From contig NZ_JAHNZO010000009.1 in the NCBI RefSeq assembly GCF_018998565.1, positions 1 to 64,000 of the forward strand: a stretch of 64,000 nucleotides of DNA. The letters are read 5' to 3'. Origin of the DNA: Paenibacillus oleatilyticus (GTDB lineage: Bacteria; Bacillota; Bacilli; Paenibacillales; NBRC-103111). This document shows, piece after piece, positions 18,290 to 26,715 of this stretch (its first letter is position 1; the number at the start of each line of letters is the position of its first letter). A program made the translations under genes and the position numbers. Under the pieces are notes generated by a model. The model was not told the origin of the DNA. It was given only the letters and a program-made list of their open reading frames with translations, and did no database searches.

Positions 18290-19672
18290 GTGAATACAAA
18301 AGGCTATGTAAAGCTCGGATTGGCGATGGCACTGGCTTCATCGGCGCTGGCAGGATGCGGCGGCGGCGAACAAACGAAAGCCGGATCCGAAAGCGGAGGC
18401 GGGGCAAGCGGTCAACCGGTCAAGCTGAAATTTTGGACCAATGCGCGGCATGATGCCGACTTGATGAAAACGAAGCTGGACGAGTTCAATCAAAAGTTTA
18501 AAGGCAAGATCGAAGTCGAATCCCAGATCATGACGGACAACTACGAGCAAGCGCTGCAAACGGCGATTCAAGCGGACGAGGCGCCGGACATTTTCAACGC
18601 CAAAATGAAGCTCAAGTTAGAAGATTTGGTAAAAATGAAAGCGATTCAACCGCTCGACGAATTTTTGACGCCGGAAGTAAAGTCCCGCTTTGGCGACAAC
18701 CTGCTGAAGGTCGACCGGCAAAACTCGCTGGACGGCAAAACCTACAGCCTTCCGAACTACGGCACAACCTGGCGACTGGTTTATAACAAAGACCTGTTCG
18801 CCAAAGCCGGCCTGAGCGAGCCGCCGAAGTCAATGGCGGAGCTTGTGGACTATGCGAAAAAAATTACTGAAGCCGGCAAAGCGGACAACGTATACGGCTT
18901 CGCGTTAAACATGAAGACGCCTGCCGCAGCCTTCGAGCGCGGACTGCTGCCGATGGTTCGTCTCGACGGCAAAGACTACTACGACTGGAAAAACGGGAAG
19001 TACGATTTCGAAGTGCTGAAGCCTTACGTCCAAGCGCTGAAGCAAATCGTCGATAACAAAAGCATTCTTCCGGGCTACGAATCGCTGGACATCGACCCGC
19101 TGCGCAACCAGTTTGCGGCAGGCAAAATCGGCATGTACTTCTCGCTATCCGCCGAGCCGGGCGTGTACGATACGCAGTTCCCGACCAAAGTCAACTGGGG
19201 CGTAGCACAGGTGCCGACGCTCGACGGCGGAGCGCCGAAGGGCGCGAACTATATCAACGGCGGCGCATCCTGGTTATACATGTCCGGGAAAAGCAAGCAC
19301 AAAAAAGAAGCCTGGGAGCTGCTGAACTTCCTCTACAGCGACGACGTGCTCGTTCCTTACTACGAGCAGGGCAAAGGCATCAGCGTCGTGCCCAGCGTTC
19401 TCGCCAAAGCGAAAGAGCCGACGCTCAAAAACTTCAAGGAATTCGCGCCGAAGGACGATGTCATGTGGCCGGCCTATCCCGTACACAAAATTGAAGGCAA
19501 GCCGTGGCAGAACGTCATCTCCGAGACGATTCTCGGCTTGACACCGCTTGACAAAGGGATCGAAGATCTGAACAAGCGTTACAACGACGGCTTGAACAAC
19601 GAAGAAAAGGCCGGTAACATGAAGCGGATCGTCGAGCCGAATTTCGACCCGCGCAGCCAAATTAAAAAATAA
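18290..19672 (+). CDS. Sugar ABC transporter substrate-binding lipoprotein (family 1)
   Basis: Extracellular solute-binding protein of 460 residues for a CUT1-type carbohydrate importer. A lipoprotein signal peptide ends with lipobox LAGC (Cys23), followed by a Gly-rich linker and a two-lobed binding fold (VKLKFWTNARHDADL ... PDIFNAKMK ... AAGKIGMYFS ... GGASWLYMSGKSKHKKEAWELLNFLY). The start is GTG 18290 with GGGGAGG ten bases upstream. Permease genes follow after an internal hairpin terminator. A TATACT box lies at 18224-18229 without a recognisable -35, fitting activation by the upstream YesN regulator. The sugar is not readable from sequence. Confidence 0.92.
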   Translation: MNTKGYVKLGLAMALASSALAGCGGGEQTKAGSESGGGASGQPVKLKFWTNARHDADLMKTKLDEFNQKFKGKIEVESQIMTDNYEQALQTAIQADEAPDIFNAKMKLKLEDLVKMKAIQPLDEFLTPEVKSRFGDNLLKVDRQNSLDGKTYSLPNYGTTWRLVYNKDLFAKAGLSEPPKSMAELVDYAKKITEAGKADNVYGFALNMKTPAAAFERGLLPMVRLDGKDYYDWKNGKYDFEVLKPYVQALKQIVDNKSILPGYESLDIDPLRNQFAAGKIGMYFSLSAEPGVYDTQFPTKVNWGVAQVPTLDGGAPKGANYINGGASWLYMSGKSKHKKEAWELLNFLYSDDVLVPYYEQGKGISVVPSVLAKAKEPTLKNFKEFAPKDDVMWPAYPVHKIEGKPWQNVISETILGLTPLDKGIEDLNKRYNDGLNNEEKAGNMKRIVEPNFDPRSQIKK

Positions 19673-19698
19673 AGTTCTCGTTGCATAAACGACCGGGC

Positions 19699-19747
19699 AG
19701 CAGGTGGCTCTCCTATATGGGTATCCGGGAGTCGCCTGCTCTCTTTT
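19699..19747 (+). terminator. Internal attenuating terminator between binding protein and permeases
   Basis: Arms near 19699-19713 (AGCAGGTGGCTCTCC) and 19727-19740 (GGGAGTCGCCTGCT), followed by CTCTTTTT. Partial termination here would make more binding protein than permease, as is usual in such operons. Confidence 0.8.
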
Positions 19748-19781
19748 TGCCAAAAACCGCTTTTGGAAGGAGCTGATTTGC

Positions 19782-20690
19782 GTGCCGCTCAAAAAAAGAT
19801 TGAAGGAATATACGGGACCTTATGTCATGGTTCTGCCAACAGTCGTCCTCCTGCTGTTGTTTGCCATCTATCCTCTGGCATGGGCTTTCAAATATATGTT
19901 CTATGACTATGACGGCTTTTCGGATGCGACCTTCATCGGGCTCGAAAACTTTGTCCGGCTGTTCACGCGCGACTCGCAGTACTGGCATTCGGTCTGGAAC
20001 ACGCTGGTGTTTACGGCCGGGAAGCTCGTCATTACTTTGCCGCTTTCTCTTATCCTAGCTTTTATTCTGAACAACAAGCTGTTCGGCAAAAATACGATGC
20101 GCGCCATCATTTTCATGCCGACCATCATCAGTACGGCCGTCATCTCGCTCGTCTTCTACCTGATGTTCAACTCGTACAACGGGATTATTAACAAAATGCT
20201 GATGTCGATCGGACTAGTCGATCAACCGATCGAATGGCTCGGCGTCAAGTATTCGATGCTCACCGCCATTCTCGTCGCCATCTGGGGCGCGGTCGGGAAC
20301 TACATGGTGCTGTTTCTCGCAGGCCTGCAGGGCATCTCGAACGATTTGTACGAAAGCGCGGCCATCGACGGCGCGAATAAGGTCCAGCAGTTCTGGTACG
20401 TCACGATTCCGCTCCTGGGGCCGGTCATGCAGATCATCGTCATGCTGGCGATTGTCAACACGCTCAAGAGCTACGAAAGCATCATGGTCTTGACGGCCGG
20501 AGGTCCCGGCGGAAAAACGGAAGTCATGTACTTGTACATCTACAAGCTGTTCTTCCCGGTATCCGAAGGGGATGCGGTCGTGCAGCAGTACGGGTATGGC
20601 GCTGCCGTAGGCTTCGTCTCCGCACTAATCGTCGGTCTGCTTACGTCGGCTTACTTATATATCTCGCGCAAATCCAGTCAGGCGCATTAA
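19782..20690 (+). CDS. Sugar ABC transporter permease (MalF-like)
   Basis: Inner-membrane permease of 302 residues with about six helices. The EAA loop is present as YESAAIDGANKVQQFWYVTIPLLGP, which docks the shared ATPase. I chose GTG 19782, preceded by GGAAGGAG nine bases upstream, because the upstream part of the frame runs through the attenuator hairpin. It pairs with the next gene. No ATPase gene is present in the operon, so a shared MsmK/MsmX-type ATPase encoded elsewhere is expected. Confidence 0.92.
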   Translation: MPLKKRLKEYTGPYVMVLPTVVLLLLFAIYPLAWAFKYMFYDYDGFSDATFIGLENFVRLFTRDSQYWHSVWNTLVFTAGKLVITLPLSLILAFILNNKLFGKNTMRAIIFMPTIISTAVISLVFYLMFNSYNGIINKMLMSIGLVDQPIEWLGVKYSMLTAILVAIWGAVGNYMVLFLAGLQGISNDLYESAAIDGANKVQQFWYVTIPLLGPVMQIIVMLAIVNTLKSYESIMVLTAGGPGGKTEVMYLYIYKLFFPVSEGDAVVQQYGYGAAVGFVSALIVGLLTSAYLYISRKSSQAH

Positions 20691-20708
20691 GGAAGGAGGA
20701 ACCGTATC

Positions 20709-21584
20709 ATGAGCACAATCGCCGCCAAAAAGGGCGCTTCCGTACGCGTCGGCCCGCTGCTGGCCTGGACGATCGTCTGGATCTTTCTGCTGAGCATCGT
20801 CATCGCGATATTGTATCCGGTCGTCTTTACGTTATTCGGCTCGTTTAAGTCGAATTTCGAGCTGCTGAACAGCACGAGCATATGGCCGAAGGAATGGCAT
20901 TGGAAAAACTACGCCGAGGCGTGGGAGCGGGCCAACTTCGCGAAATATACGTGGAACAGCTTGTTTATCTCTATCGCGTCCACGGTCATCAATATCATCG
21001 TCTGCTCGATGGGCGCTTATGCGCTTGGCCGGCGGATGTTTCCGGGACGCGGCCTCATCATGGGCGTTCTTGCGGTCACGATGTTCATCACGATCGGGGC
21101 CATTACGTACCGTCCGCTCTACGACATGATGCGCGAGGTGCATTTGCACAAGTCGCTGTGGAGCATCGTGCTGATCTTCGTCGGCACGCACCTGTCCTTT
21201 AATATTTTTCTGCTTGAACGGTTCGTACGCTCCATCCCGAAAGACTTGGATGAGGCGGCAACAATCGACGGCTGCGGATTTTTCGGGATCTATTGGCGCA
21301 TTATTTTGCCGCTGCTTACGCCGGGCCTCGGCGTCGTCGGGCTGTTCACGTTCCGCGAGTCGTGGAACCAATACGTGCTCCCGCTTATTTTTACGATGAC
21401 GAACCCCGACTTGCGGCCGCTGACGGTCGGCGTCATCTCGCTGAAGTACTCCGCCAACGCTGCGGCGGAGTGGCACTTGATGCTGTCCGGCTCGATGGTA
21501 TCAATGCTCCCGATTCTGGTCGTCTACTTCCTGATGAACAAGTCGTTCATCGCGGGCATGACCAGCGGCTCCGTCAAAGGATAA
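20709..21584 (+). CDS. Sugar ABC transporter permease (MalG-like)
   Basis: Second permease of the CUT1 importer, 291 residues, about six helices. The EAA loop reads LDEAATIDGCGFFGIYWRIILPLLTPG. AAGGAGG lies ten bases before ATG 20709, and the gene is 18 bp from the partner permease. It is the last gene of the operon and is followed directly by palindromic repeat copy B. Confidence 0.92.
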   Translation: MSTIAAKKGASVRVGPLLAWTIVWIFLLSIVIAILYPVVFTLFGSFKSNFELLNSTSIWPKEWHWKNYAEAWERANFAKYTWNSLFISIASTVINIIVCSMGAYALGRRMFPGRGLIMGVLAVTMFITIGAITYRPLYDMMREVHLHKSLWSIVLIFVGTHLSFNIFLLERFVRSIPKDLDEAATIDGCGFFGIYWRIILPLLTPGLGVVGLFTFRESWNQYVLPLIFTMTNPDLRPLTVGVISLKYSANAAAEWHLMLSGSMVSMLPILVVYFLMNKSFIAGMTSGSVKG

Positions 21585-21605
21585 GCCCGAGGGCTGCGCA
21601 AAGAA

Positions 21606-21940
21606 GCCTGCATCAGCAACGATGCAGGCCTCAGAGTGTTGAGAAAGTGGTCAAACGGGAGTATAGAGGTAACGAAGGGGTGGGGTATCCACTTCCGACC
21701 ACTGCTCCACCCCGCAAAGTGAAGTTGAATCGGGGAAGCTTAGTCCGATTACTTTGCGGGGACCCCGGGTCTTCGGGAAATTTGATTGGAAGCCGCTTAC
21801 TAGCGGACATTTCCCGAAGACAAAGGCGGCCGCTATCGCTTCTCCAGTGGATACCCCACCTCCGTTTGTTTCTCTATTTTTGCTTAGACCACTTTCTCAA
21901 CAAGCTCAAGCCTGCATCCGGTTAGCGGTGCAGGCCTTTT
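21606..21940. repeat. Terminator-flanked palindromic repeat, copy B (long form)
   Basis: A 280-bp unit (21630-21909) sits between hairpin GCCTGCATC-agcaac-GATGCAGGC (21606-21629, no T-tract) and hairpin GCCTGCA ... TGCAGGC (21910-21935) followed by CTTTTT. Terminal inverted repeats are GTTGAGAAAGTGGT (21638-21651) and ACCACTTTCTCAAC (21888-21901). Outside a 65-bp insertion (21704-21768) it differs from copy D by only about seven bases by eye. The insertion is itself a hairpin with 11-bp perfect arms CCCCGCAAAGT (21710-21720) and ACTTTGCGGGG (21751-21761). The right hairpin can terminate the ABC transporter operon. Confidence 0.92.
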
Positions 21941-21977
21941 TGCGCTTTTGTAAGTTATAACGAACAATGGAACATCA

Positions 21978-23573
21978 TTACTTCAACTGCTTGATGATTT
22001 CCAAGTGCTGGTCGTTCGCTCTTTTCAACTCGTTGTTGAAATTGTCTCTCAGGAAGTTCAATTGATCTCGCAGCGCCTCGATTCGCTGTTGGGCCGACCC
22101 TTTGGCATGGATCTGCGTGATCAGCGTCTGAACATTCGTCAGCTGCTTGTTCAGCTCGGCCTTGGCCGCCTCCGCCGCCTTGGAATAATCGCCTGCCAGC
22201 GAATTCAGCCTATTCGAAATATCCGTCTGCTTCGTCTCGGCTTCCTTCAGCGCTTTGTTATATTCCGCCTGGCTGGAGTAGGTTCCCGGGTTATCCTTGC
22301 GGATTTGGGCAATTTGGTCCTCCAACTGCTTTTTGTTCTGATTGTAATTATCCCGGATCGAATTCACGAGCTTCTCGTGACGCTCATTCTCAAGCTTGAC
22401 TCTGTCCGGCTGCGCCGAAGGATTCGTATTCGGGAGCGTCGTGTTGCCGTTGCCCATATCGACTTTGCGGATCAGGACGTCATTGGAAAATTCGCTGACG
22501 GACAGCAAGGTGCCTTTTTTGTCATAATGAGAGATGATGCCGTTCATCATATTGTTCTTAAAATCCCCGACCAGCTTCTCGCCCTTGGTCGTCGTATAGG
22601 TTCCTTTGCCTTCGCGCCGTCCGTCGAAGAAATCGCCTTCGTATACGTCGCCGTTTTTGTAGATGAGCTTGCCGGCTCCGCTCGGCTTGTCGTTATCGAA
22701 AGGACCGGTATATTTGTCGCCGTTGTCGTAGTACAGTGTACCTTTTTCCCGCTCGCCGACCGAGAAGGTGCCGTCGAATAGCAGTGAGCCTGTGGAAGAG
22801 TACTGCTTGCCGGAGCCGGTGCGCACCCCGTTTCTTAAATTGCCGTCGAATTCCAGCTGGCCATTCTCGTAGTAGCTCTTGAGGTGACCGTCTCCGGGGA
22901 GCCCGTTCGACATCGTGCCTTCGAACAGCAGCTTGCCGCCCAGGTTGTACAGCTTGCCCCGTCCTTCGGGATACCCGTTCACCATCTGGCCGGTATATCT
23001 GTCCCCGTTCGGGTAGGTGTAGTCTCCTTTGTCGGGCTTGGTCGTGTCCGTGCCGCCGCCCGGTTTGGTCCCGGAGTCTCCGCCGCCAGGCTTGGAGCCG
23101 CCGCCTGGGGTCCCGCCGGAATTTCCGGGCCCTGTCGAATCCGCCGGGCTTTTTATATGTACCGACATGCTTTTTCCATCCCATGTCACTTCTTTGCCGC
23201 TTGCTTCGCTGACGAACCGCAGCGGGACGAACGTATTGCCCTCGACCAGGCGGGGCGCAAGCTCAAGCTCGTTCAGCCGGTCGTTGATATAAGCGTCCAC
23301 GTCGTCGATAACCAGCTTAATGGAGAGGTCGTCCTTCGTGCCGGTCACGGTTTGCGTAGCCTCGTCCCAGCCAACCGTGAGCCCTATTTTTTCAAAAATC
23401 GGCCGGAATTGAACCAGCGTCGTTCCATTTTCCAAAATGGGCTGAACTTCGAATTTGATGGGCTTGCCGTCCAGATACACGCGCACCTGCGGATCGGCTG
23501 CGCCTGCCAAGCCCGGTGCCGCAAGCGCCGTCCACAGCAAACAGGCCGGCAGCATGGCGTACCATTTGTTCAT
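21978..23573 (-). CDS. Secreted copper-amine-oxidase-N stalk domain protein with MORN repeats
   Basis: 531-residue exported protein. A signal peptide (about 1-25) precedes a copper amine oxidase N-terminal-like stalk domain (about 28-145: VRVYLDGKPIKFEVQPILENG ... FVPLRFVSEASG), common in surface proteins of Paenibacillus. A Gly/Pro/Thr-rich linker follows (about 148-185). About eight MORN-type repeats come next (YPNGDRYTGQMVNGYPEGRGKLY, YKNGDVYEGDFFDGRREGKGTY). The C-terminal part (about 395-531) is a Q/K/E-rich coiled coil. AGGAGGG precedes the start. It probably binds the envelope and bacterial MORN repeats often act in protein or lipid contacts; the exact role is unknown. The stop lies just after the copy B terminator, which may serve both strands. 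Confidence 0.88.
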   Translation of the reverse strand: MNKWYAMLPACLLWTALAAPGLAGAADPQVRVYLDGKPIKFEVQPILENGTTLVQFRPIFEKIGLTVGWDEATQTVTGTKDDLSIKLVIDDVDAYINDRLNELELAPRLVEGNTFVPLRFVSEASGKEVTWDGKSMSVHIKSPADSTGPGNSGGTPGGGSKPGGGDSGTKPGGGTDTTKPDKGDYTYPNGDRYTGQMVNGYPEGRGKLYNLGGKLLFEGTMSNGLPGDGHLKSYYENGQLEFDGNLRNGVRTGSGKQYSSTGSLLFDGTFSVGEREKGTLYYDNGDKYTGPFDNDKPSGAGKLIYKNGDVYEGDFFDGRREGKGTYTTTKGEKLVGDFKNNMMNGIISHYDKKGTLLSVSEFSNDVLIRKVDMGNGNTTLPNTNPSAQPDRVKLENERHEKLVNSIRDNYNQNKKQLEDQIAQIRKDNPGTYSSQAEYNKALKEAETKQTDISNRLNSLAGDYSKAAEAAKAELNKQLTNVQTLITQIHAKGSAQQRIEALRDQLNFLRDNFNNELKRANDQHLEIIKQLK

Positions 23574-23746
23574 ACAGAATTTCCCTCCTATTCGTCCTAT
23601 ACTTTTCCATTTTACAATATTCTACAGGGTGTGTCGAAAAAAATTAATTCGCCGCCGCTGGTGGTAAAGAAAAATAAATCGTGCTAGAAAACGCTGACAA
23701 ACTGTAGTAGAATAGATCGAGTATTTACAAAGTGCATATGGAATAA

Positions 23747-23825
23747 GGCATACCTGTCTGAAAAGCGGGGACGCAAAGCCATGGGTCTGCCCTTCCCGAA
23801 CGGGAAGAACGATCGCCAGGTTGCC
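23747..23825 (+). ncRNA. Cyclic-di-GMP-I (GEMM-I) riboswitch aptamer
   Basis: The conserved GEMM landmarks are present in order: the 5' closing strand GGCATACCT (23747-23755), a GAAA-type loop, the core GGGGACGCAAAGCCATGGGTCT (read around 23767-23788), a variable hairpin TTCCCGAACGGGAA, then GATCGCCAGGTTGCC, whose AGGTTGCC closes the first stem. A terminator follows about 40 nt later and the globin-coupled chemoreceptor gene starts at 23937. Class-I c-di-GMP riboswitches commonly control motility, chemotaxis and surface genes. Whether this one is an ON or OFF switch cannot be settled by eye. Confidence 0.9.
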
Positions 23826-23864
23826 ACTGTTGTGACATTCCGCCACTTCAACGCCAACCATAGA

Positions 23865-23891
23865 AGCCGCGCGCGCCGCTGCGGTTTTTTT
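23865..23891 (+). terminator. Riboswitch expression-platform terminator
   Basis: Stem AGCCGC, loop gcgcgccgct, stem GCGGTT running into seven T, located between the c-di-GMP aptamer and the chemoreceptor start codon. It probably provides the switchable step. Confidence 0.75.
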
Positions 23892-23936
23892 CGTGCGTTC
23901 GGGACCGACACAGATAAACTAGAGGGGGTCCGTTTT

Positions 23937-25259
23937 ATGAGCAAGTGTCCGTTTCACACCATTGCCCGTTGGTTTGGGAAAGGCGGCGGTACCGCACCGG
24001 AGGGACATGTTTCGTTATTGCAGCAGGACAAGCTGAACGGGGTTGAGGTCACCTGTAAAGTGAACGATGCGGAGCTGGAGGCGCAGCTCAAAATGATCGC
24101 TTTGTCCGAAGAGGATCTGCGCATTCTGGCCATGTTTAAGCCTATGATCGAGGGGCGGATCGGCGAGATTGTCGATTCGTTTTACAAAGCCGTGCTGCAA
24201 GTGGACAAGCTGGACCGGATTATACGGGACAATTCGACCGTCGAACGGCTGACCCGGACGATGAAGACGCATTTGACCGAGCTGCTCGATGGCAAAATGG
24301 ACCGGGCGTTTATAGAAAAGAGAACGAAAATCGCCCTGATTCACGAGCGGATCGGACTGGAACCAAAGTGGTATTTAAGCGCTTTCCAAAATCTGCAGAA
24401 TGGATTTATCGACGCTGTCGTCAGCCAAGTTCAGCACAAAGACGACATGGTGGCGATTAACCGGGTGTTGACCAAGCTGTTCAACTTCGAGCAGCAGCTC
24501 GTGCTGGAAGCGTACGAAAAAGAAAATTTGCGCCAGCGGGAGCTGCAGCATGAAAAATACCGGAACGATCTGCGCATGTTAAGCGAGGAGCTCGCCGCGC
24601 TGACGCAGGAAAACAACGCGGCGGTCGAGACGTTAATCTCGACGAGCAGCGACGTGAAAGAAGCCTTTGCCTCGATGGCGGAGCAGTCGAGATCGAGCCA
24701 GGAGATGGCCGGCACAGGGCAGGAGCAAATTCAGGCGCTGGAAGCGAAAATTGTCGTCATTCATGAGCGCGCCGATCATATGCAGCAGTCCGCTGCGCAG
24801 CTGAACGAGCTGTCGTCGCAGATCAAGGATATCGTCACGATCGTACAAGACATTGCGGCGCAGACCAATCTGCTTTCCCTGAATGCAGCTATTGAGGCGG
24901 CCAGGGCCGGCGAGCACGGAAGAGGATTCTCGATTGTCGCCGGCGAGGTGCGCAAATTGTCCGACGATACGAAGAAGACGCTGACGCGCATTGCGGATAT
25001 CGTCACCGAATCGGATAAGTGCAACGATCGGGTCGTACGTTCCATTCACGAGGTGCGTCAAGTTGTGGAAACGAGCCGTACGGAAGCGCTGGAAGCGCGG
25101 AGGGTGTTCAGCGAAATCGTACATTCGATGCAAACGAATATCGATCAGACAGATGAGATCGGCTGTGAGATGGACCGGCTGGTACATACGATAGGCGAAA
25201 TAGGCAGTGCGGTAAGCCGGGTGGCATCGACCGCGGAGACGCTGCGGGATAAAGCGTAA
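23937..25259 (+). CDS. Globin-coupled methyl-accepting chemotaxis protein (HemAT-like)
   Basis: Soluble heme-based oxygen or redox sensor for chemotaxis, 440 residues. The N-terminal half (about 40-200) is a protoglobin-type sensor domain; the [13 protein letters not shown] motif contains the likely proximal heme histidine. The C-terminal half is an MCP signalling domain with the hairpin tip [29 protein letters not shown], which contacts CheA and CheW. There are no transmembrane helices, as in HemAT. I chose ATG 23937 ([12 protein letters not shown]) after AGAGGGGGT; the frame upstream runs through the riboswitch. It sits behind a c-di-GMP-I riboswitch, tying aerotaxis to the second messenger of the motile/sessile switch. 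Confidence 0.92.
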   Translation: MSKCPFHTIARWFGKGGGTAPEGHVSLLQQDKLNGVEVTCKVNDAELEAQLKMIALSEEDLRILAMFKPMIEGRIGEIVDSFYKAVLQVDKLDRIIRDNSTVERLTRTMKTHLTELLDGKMDRAFIEKRTKIALIHERIGLEPKWYLSAFQNLQNGFIDAVVSQVQHKDDMVAINRVLTKLFNFEQQLVLEAYEKENLRQRELQHEKYRNDLRMLSEELAALTQENNAAVETLISTSSDVKEAFASMAEQSRSSQEMAGTGQEQIQALEAKIVVIHERADHMQQSAAQLNELSSQIKDIVTIVQDIAAQTNLLSLNAAIEAARAGEHGRGFSIVAGEVRKLSDDTKKTLTRIADIVTESDKCNDRVVRSIHEVRQVVETSRTEALEARRVFSEIVHSMQTNIDQTDEIGCEMDRLVHTIGEIGSAVSRVASTAETLRDKA

Positions 25260-25333
25260 AAAAAGGCTGGTGCATAACGGGCGGAAAAGGCGATAATGTC
25301 TATAGACAAACCGAAAGGAATGAGCTGACGAAA

Positions 25334-25609
25334 ATGAACGTGAATATCATCGGAAGCCGGATGACGCACAGCAAAGAGAGCGGCTACGTGGGCCATGTCG
25401 AGTTTCAATATGAAGGCCATGAAGCGCCGTATGAAATTACGCTGCATAGCAGAAATGCGAAGGATTGGAGCTACAGCCTGATTTTTTCTAAAGAATCGGG
25501 ATCGGAAGAGGACATTCTTGCGGTAGAAGAAAGGCTGGAAGAAGACGACGATTTCTACGATCTGCTCGTGAACGCGGCGCTGCAAAGCTTGCCCCGTCAA
25601 GAAGGATAG
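25334..25609 (+). CDS. Small conserved-looking hypothetical protein
   Basis: A 91-residue, acidic, soluble product (MNVNIIGSRMTHSKESGYVG ...) with a beta-rich first half and an acidic helical end. AAAGGAATGAG upstream is a modest ribosome binding site with a long spacer. It lies 74 bp after the chemoreceptor and could share its transcript. I do not recognise a domain. Confidence 0.7.
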   Translation: MNVNIIGSRMTHSKESGYVGHVEFQYEGHEAPYEITLHSRNAKDWSYSLIFSKESGSEEDILAVEERLEEDDDFYDLLVNAALQSLPRQEG

Positions 25610-25659
25610 CCGTTGGCAGTTTGTTCAATAATTCGCCTTTTAATTCCGCGCAAATCCTA

Positions 25660-25688
25660 TTGACGAAACGTTTACAAATGGGTATGAT
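25660..25688 (+). promoter_or_regulatory. Promoter of the PTS operon
   Basis: TTGACG and TATGAT separated by exactly 17 bp, just upstream of the antitermination leader. The spacer contains GAAACGTTTACA, which matches only the right half of a catabolite-responsive element. Confidence 0.8.
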
Positions 25689-25710
25689 GTGACTGTAACC
25701 GAATACAAAT

Positions 25711-25741
25711 TGGCGTGTTACCGATAAAAGGGCATGAGCCA
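25711..25741 (+). promoter_or_regulatory. Ribonucleic antiterminator (RAT) target in the PTS leader
   Basis: GGCGTGTTACCGATAAAAGGGCATGAGCC resembles the RAT hairpins bound by LicT/GlcT-type antiterminators (GTTAC ... GGCA ... AACC-like pattern). Its 3' end overlaps the 5' arm of the following terminator, so the two structures exclude each other. This is the geometry expected for antitermination control. Confidence 0.75.
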
Positions 25742-25783
25742 GGAAAAGACTAAGTTCAAAGGTCTTTTTTTGGCTCTTTTTTG
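25736..25783 (+). terminator. Regulated leader terminator of the PTS operon
   Basis: GAGCCA ... TGGCTC with an inner AAAAGAC ... GTCTTTT stem and a following T-run. It overlaps the RAT and lies 45 bp before the antiterminator gene. Confidence 0.85.
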
Positions 25784-25827
25784 TTTGCCGTCAGCTCGGA
25801 ACGTAAGGAAAGGTGGTGGGTTAGGCT

Positions 25828-26712
25828 ATGCAAGCGAATCGTCTGCTTCGAATCGAGCGGGTCATCAGCAATAATGTGCTTATGGTGTTGGATTCGGATT
25901 CCGGGAAGGAGTACGTGCTGCTGGGCAAGGGCATCGGATTTTCCTCTAAAGGAAGCGGGACGATCGAGGCCAAAGACCCCCGTATTGAAAAACGATTTCG
26001 GCTGGACGACCGCGATCAGATGAGCGAGTATCACACGCTGCTGGAAGGAATCGACCCCGAGGTGATCCGAATCTCCGAGCGGATCATCGACAGCATTACC
26101 GGGCAATTTTCCGAGCCGCTGAACAACAAGGTGTACTTCGCGCTGCCAAGCCATATTCAGTTCGCGGTATACCGGCTCAAGAACGGGATGGATATCGTCA
26201 ATCCGTTCCTGCAGGAAACGCTGCTGTGGTTTCCCAAGGAGTACGAAATTGCGCGAAGTGCGGCGGCCATGATCAGCGAGGCGTTCGACATCGAAATCCC
26301 GGAGGACGAAATCGGATTTTTGACCTTTCACGTCCACTCGGCGGTTACCAGCGTTCCGGTCGGAGAGCTGGTGAAGTTTTCCAATCTGGTGAATGAAGCG
26401 GTCGCAGTAGTTGAAAGCGAACTGGGCGTTCCCGTTCCGCGGGACAGCATGGATTATGTCCGGCTTATCACGCATTTGCGTCATGCGATCGAACGGATTG
26501 CCCATGGCAAAGTCGTTCGCAACCCGTTTATGAACGAATTCAAAACCCAATACCCGGAGGAATACCGGCTGGCCGCCGAGCTTGGCTCTCTGATCGGGCA
26601 GCGGCTGGAGACGGACGTTCCCGAAGATGAGATCGGCTATATGGTCATGCATTTGTACCGGCTGTTTCAAACGTATCCGGGAGAGCGGTCAACACAACAA
26701 GGGAGGAAGTAA
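25828..26712 (+). CDS. glcT: BglG/LicT/GlcT-family transcription antiterminator
   Basis: RNA-binding antiterminator of 294 residues. The N-terminal co-antiterminator RNA-binding domain (about 5-62: LLRIERVISNNVLMVLDSDSGKEYVLLGKGIGF) is followed by two PTS-regulation domains. The four phosphorylatable histidines are visible in PSHIQFAVYRL, FLTFHVHSAV, LITHLRHAIERI and YMVMHLYRLF. HPr or the EII phosphorylates such domains, making activity depend on sugar flux. It lies downstream of its own probable RAT and heads an operon with EIIA, EIICB, HPr and EI. The symbol follows the position before a glucose-family PTS; since the EIICB looks GlcNAc-type, the true inducer may be N-acetylglucosamine. Confidence 0.9.
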   Translation: MQANRLLRIERVISNNVLMVLDSDSGKEYVLLGKGIGFSSKGSGTIEAKDPRIEKRFRLDDRDQMSEYHTLLEGIDPEVIRISERIIDSITGQFSEPLNNKVYFALPSHIQFAVYRLKNGMDIVNPFLQETLLWFPKEYEIARSAAAMISEAFDIEIPEDEIGFLTFHVHSAVTSVPVGELVKFSNLVNEAVAVVESELGVPVPRDSMDYVRLITHLRHAIERIAHGKVVRNPFMNEFKTQYPEEYRLAAELGSLIGQRLETDVPEDEIGYMVMHLYRLFQTYPGERSTQQGRK

Positions 26713-26715
26713 CAG

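Noticed and set aside
25666..25682. Catabolite-responsive element (cre) in the PTS promoter spacer
   Set aside because: Only the right half matches the consensus; the left three positions all mismatch.
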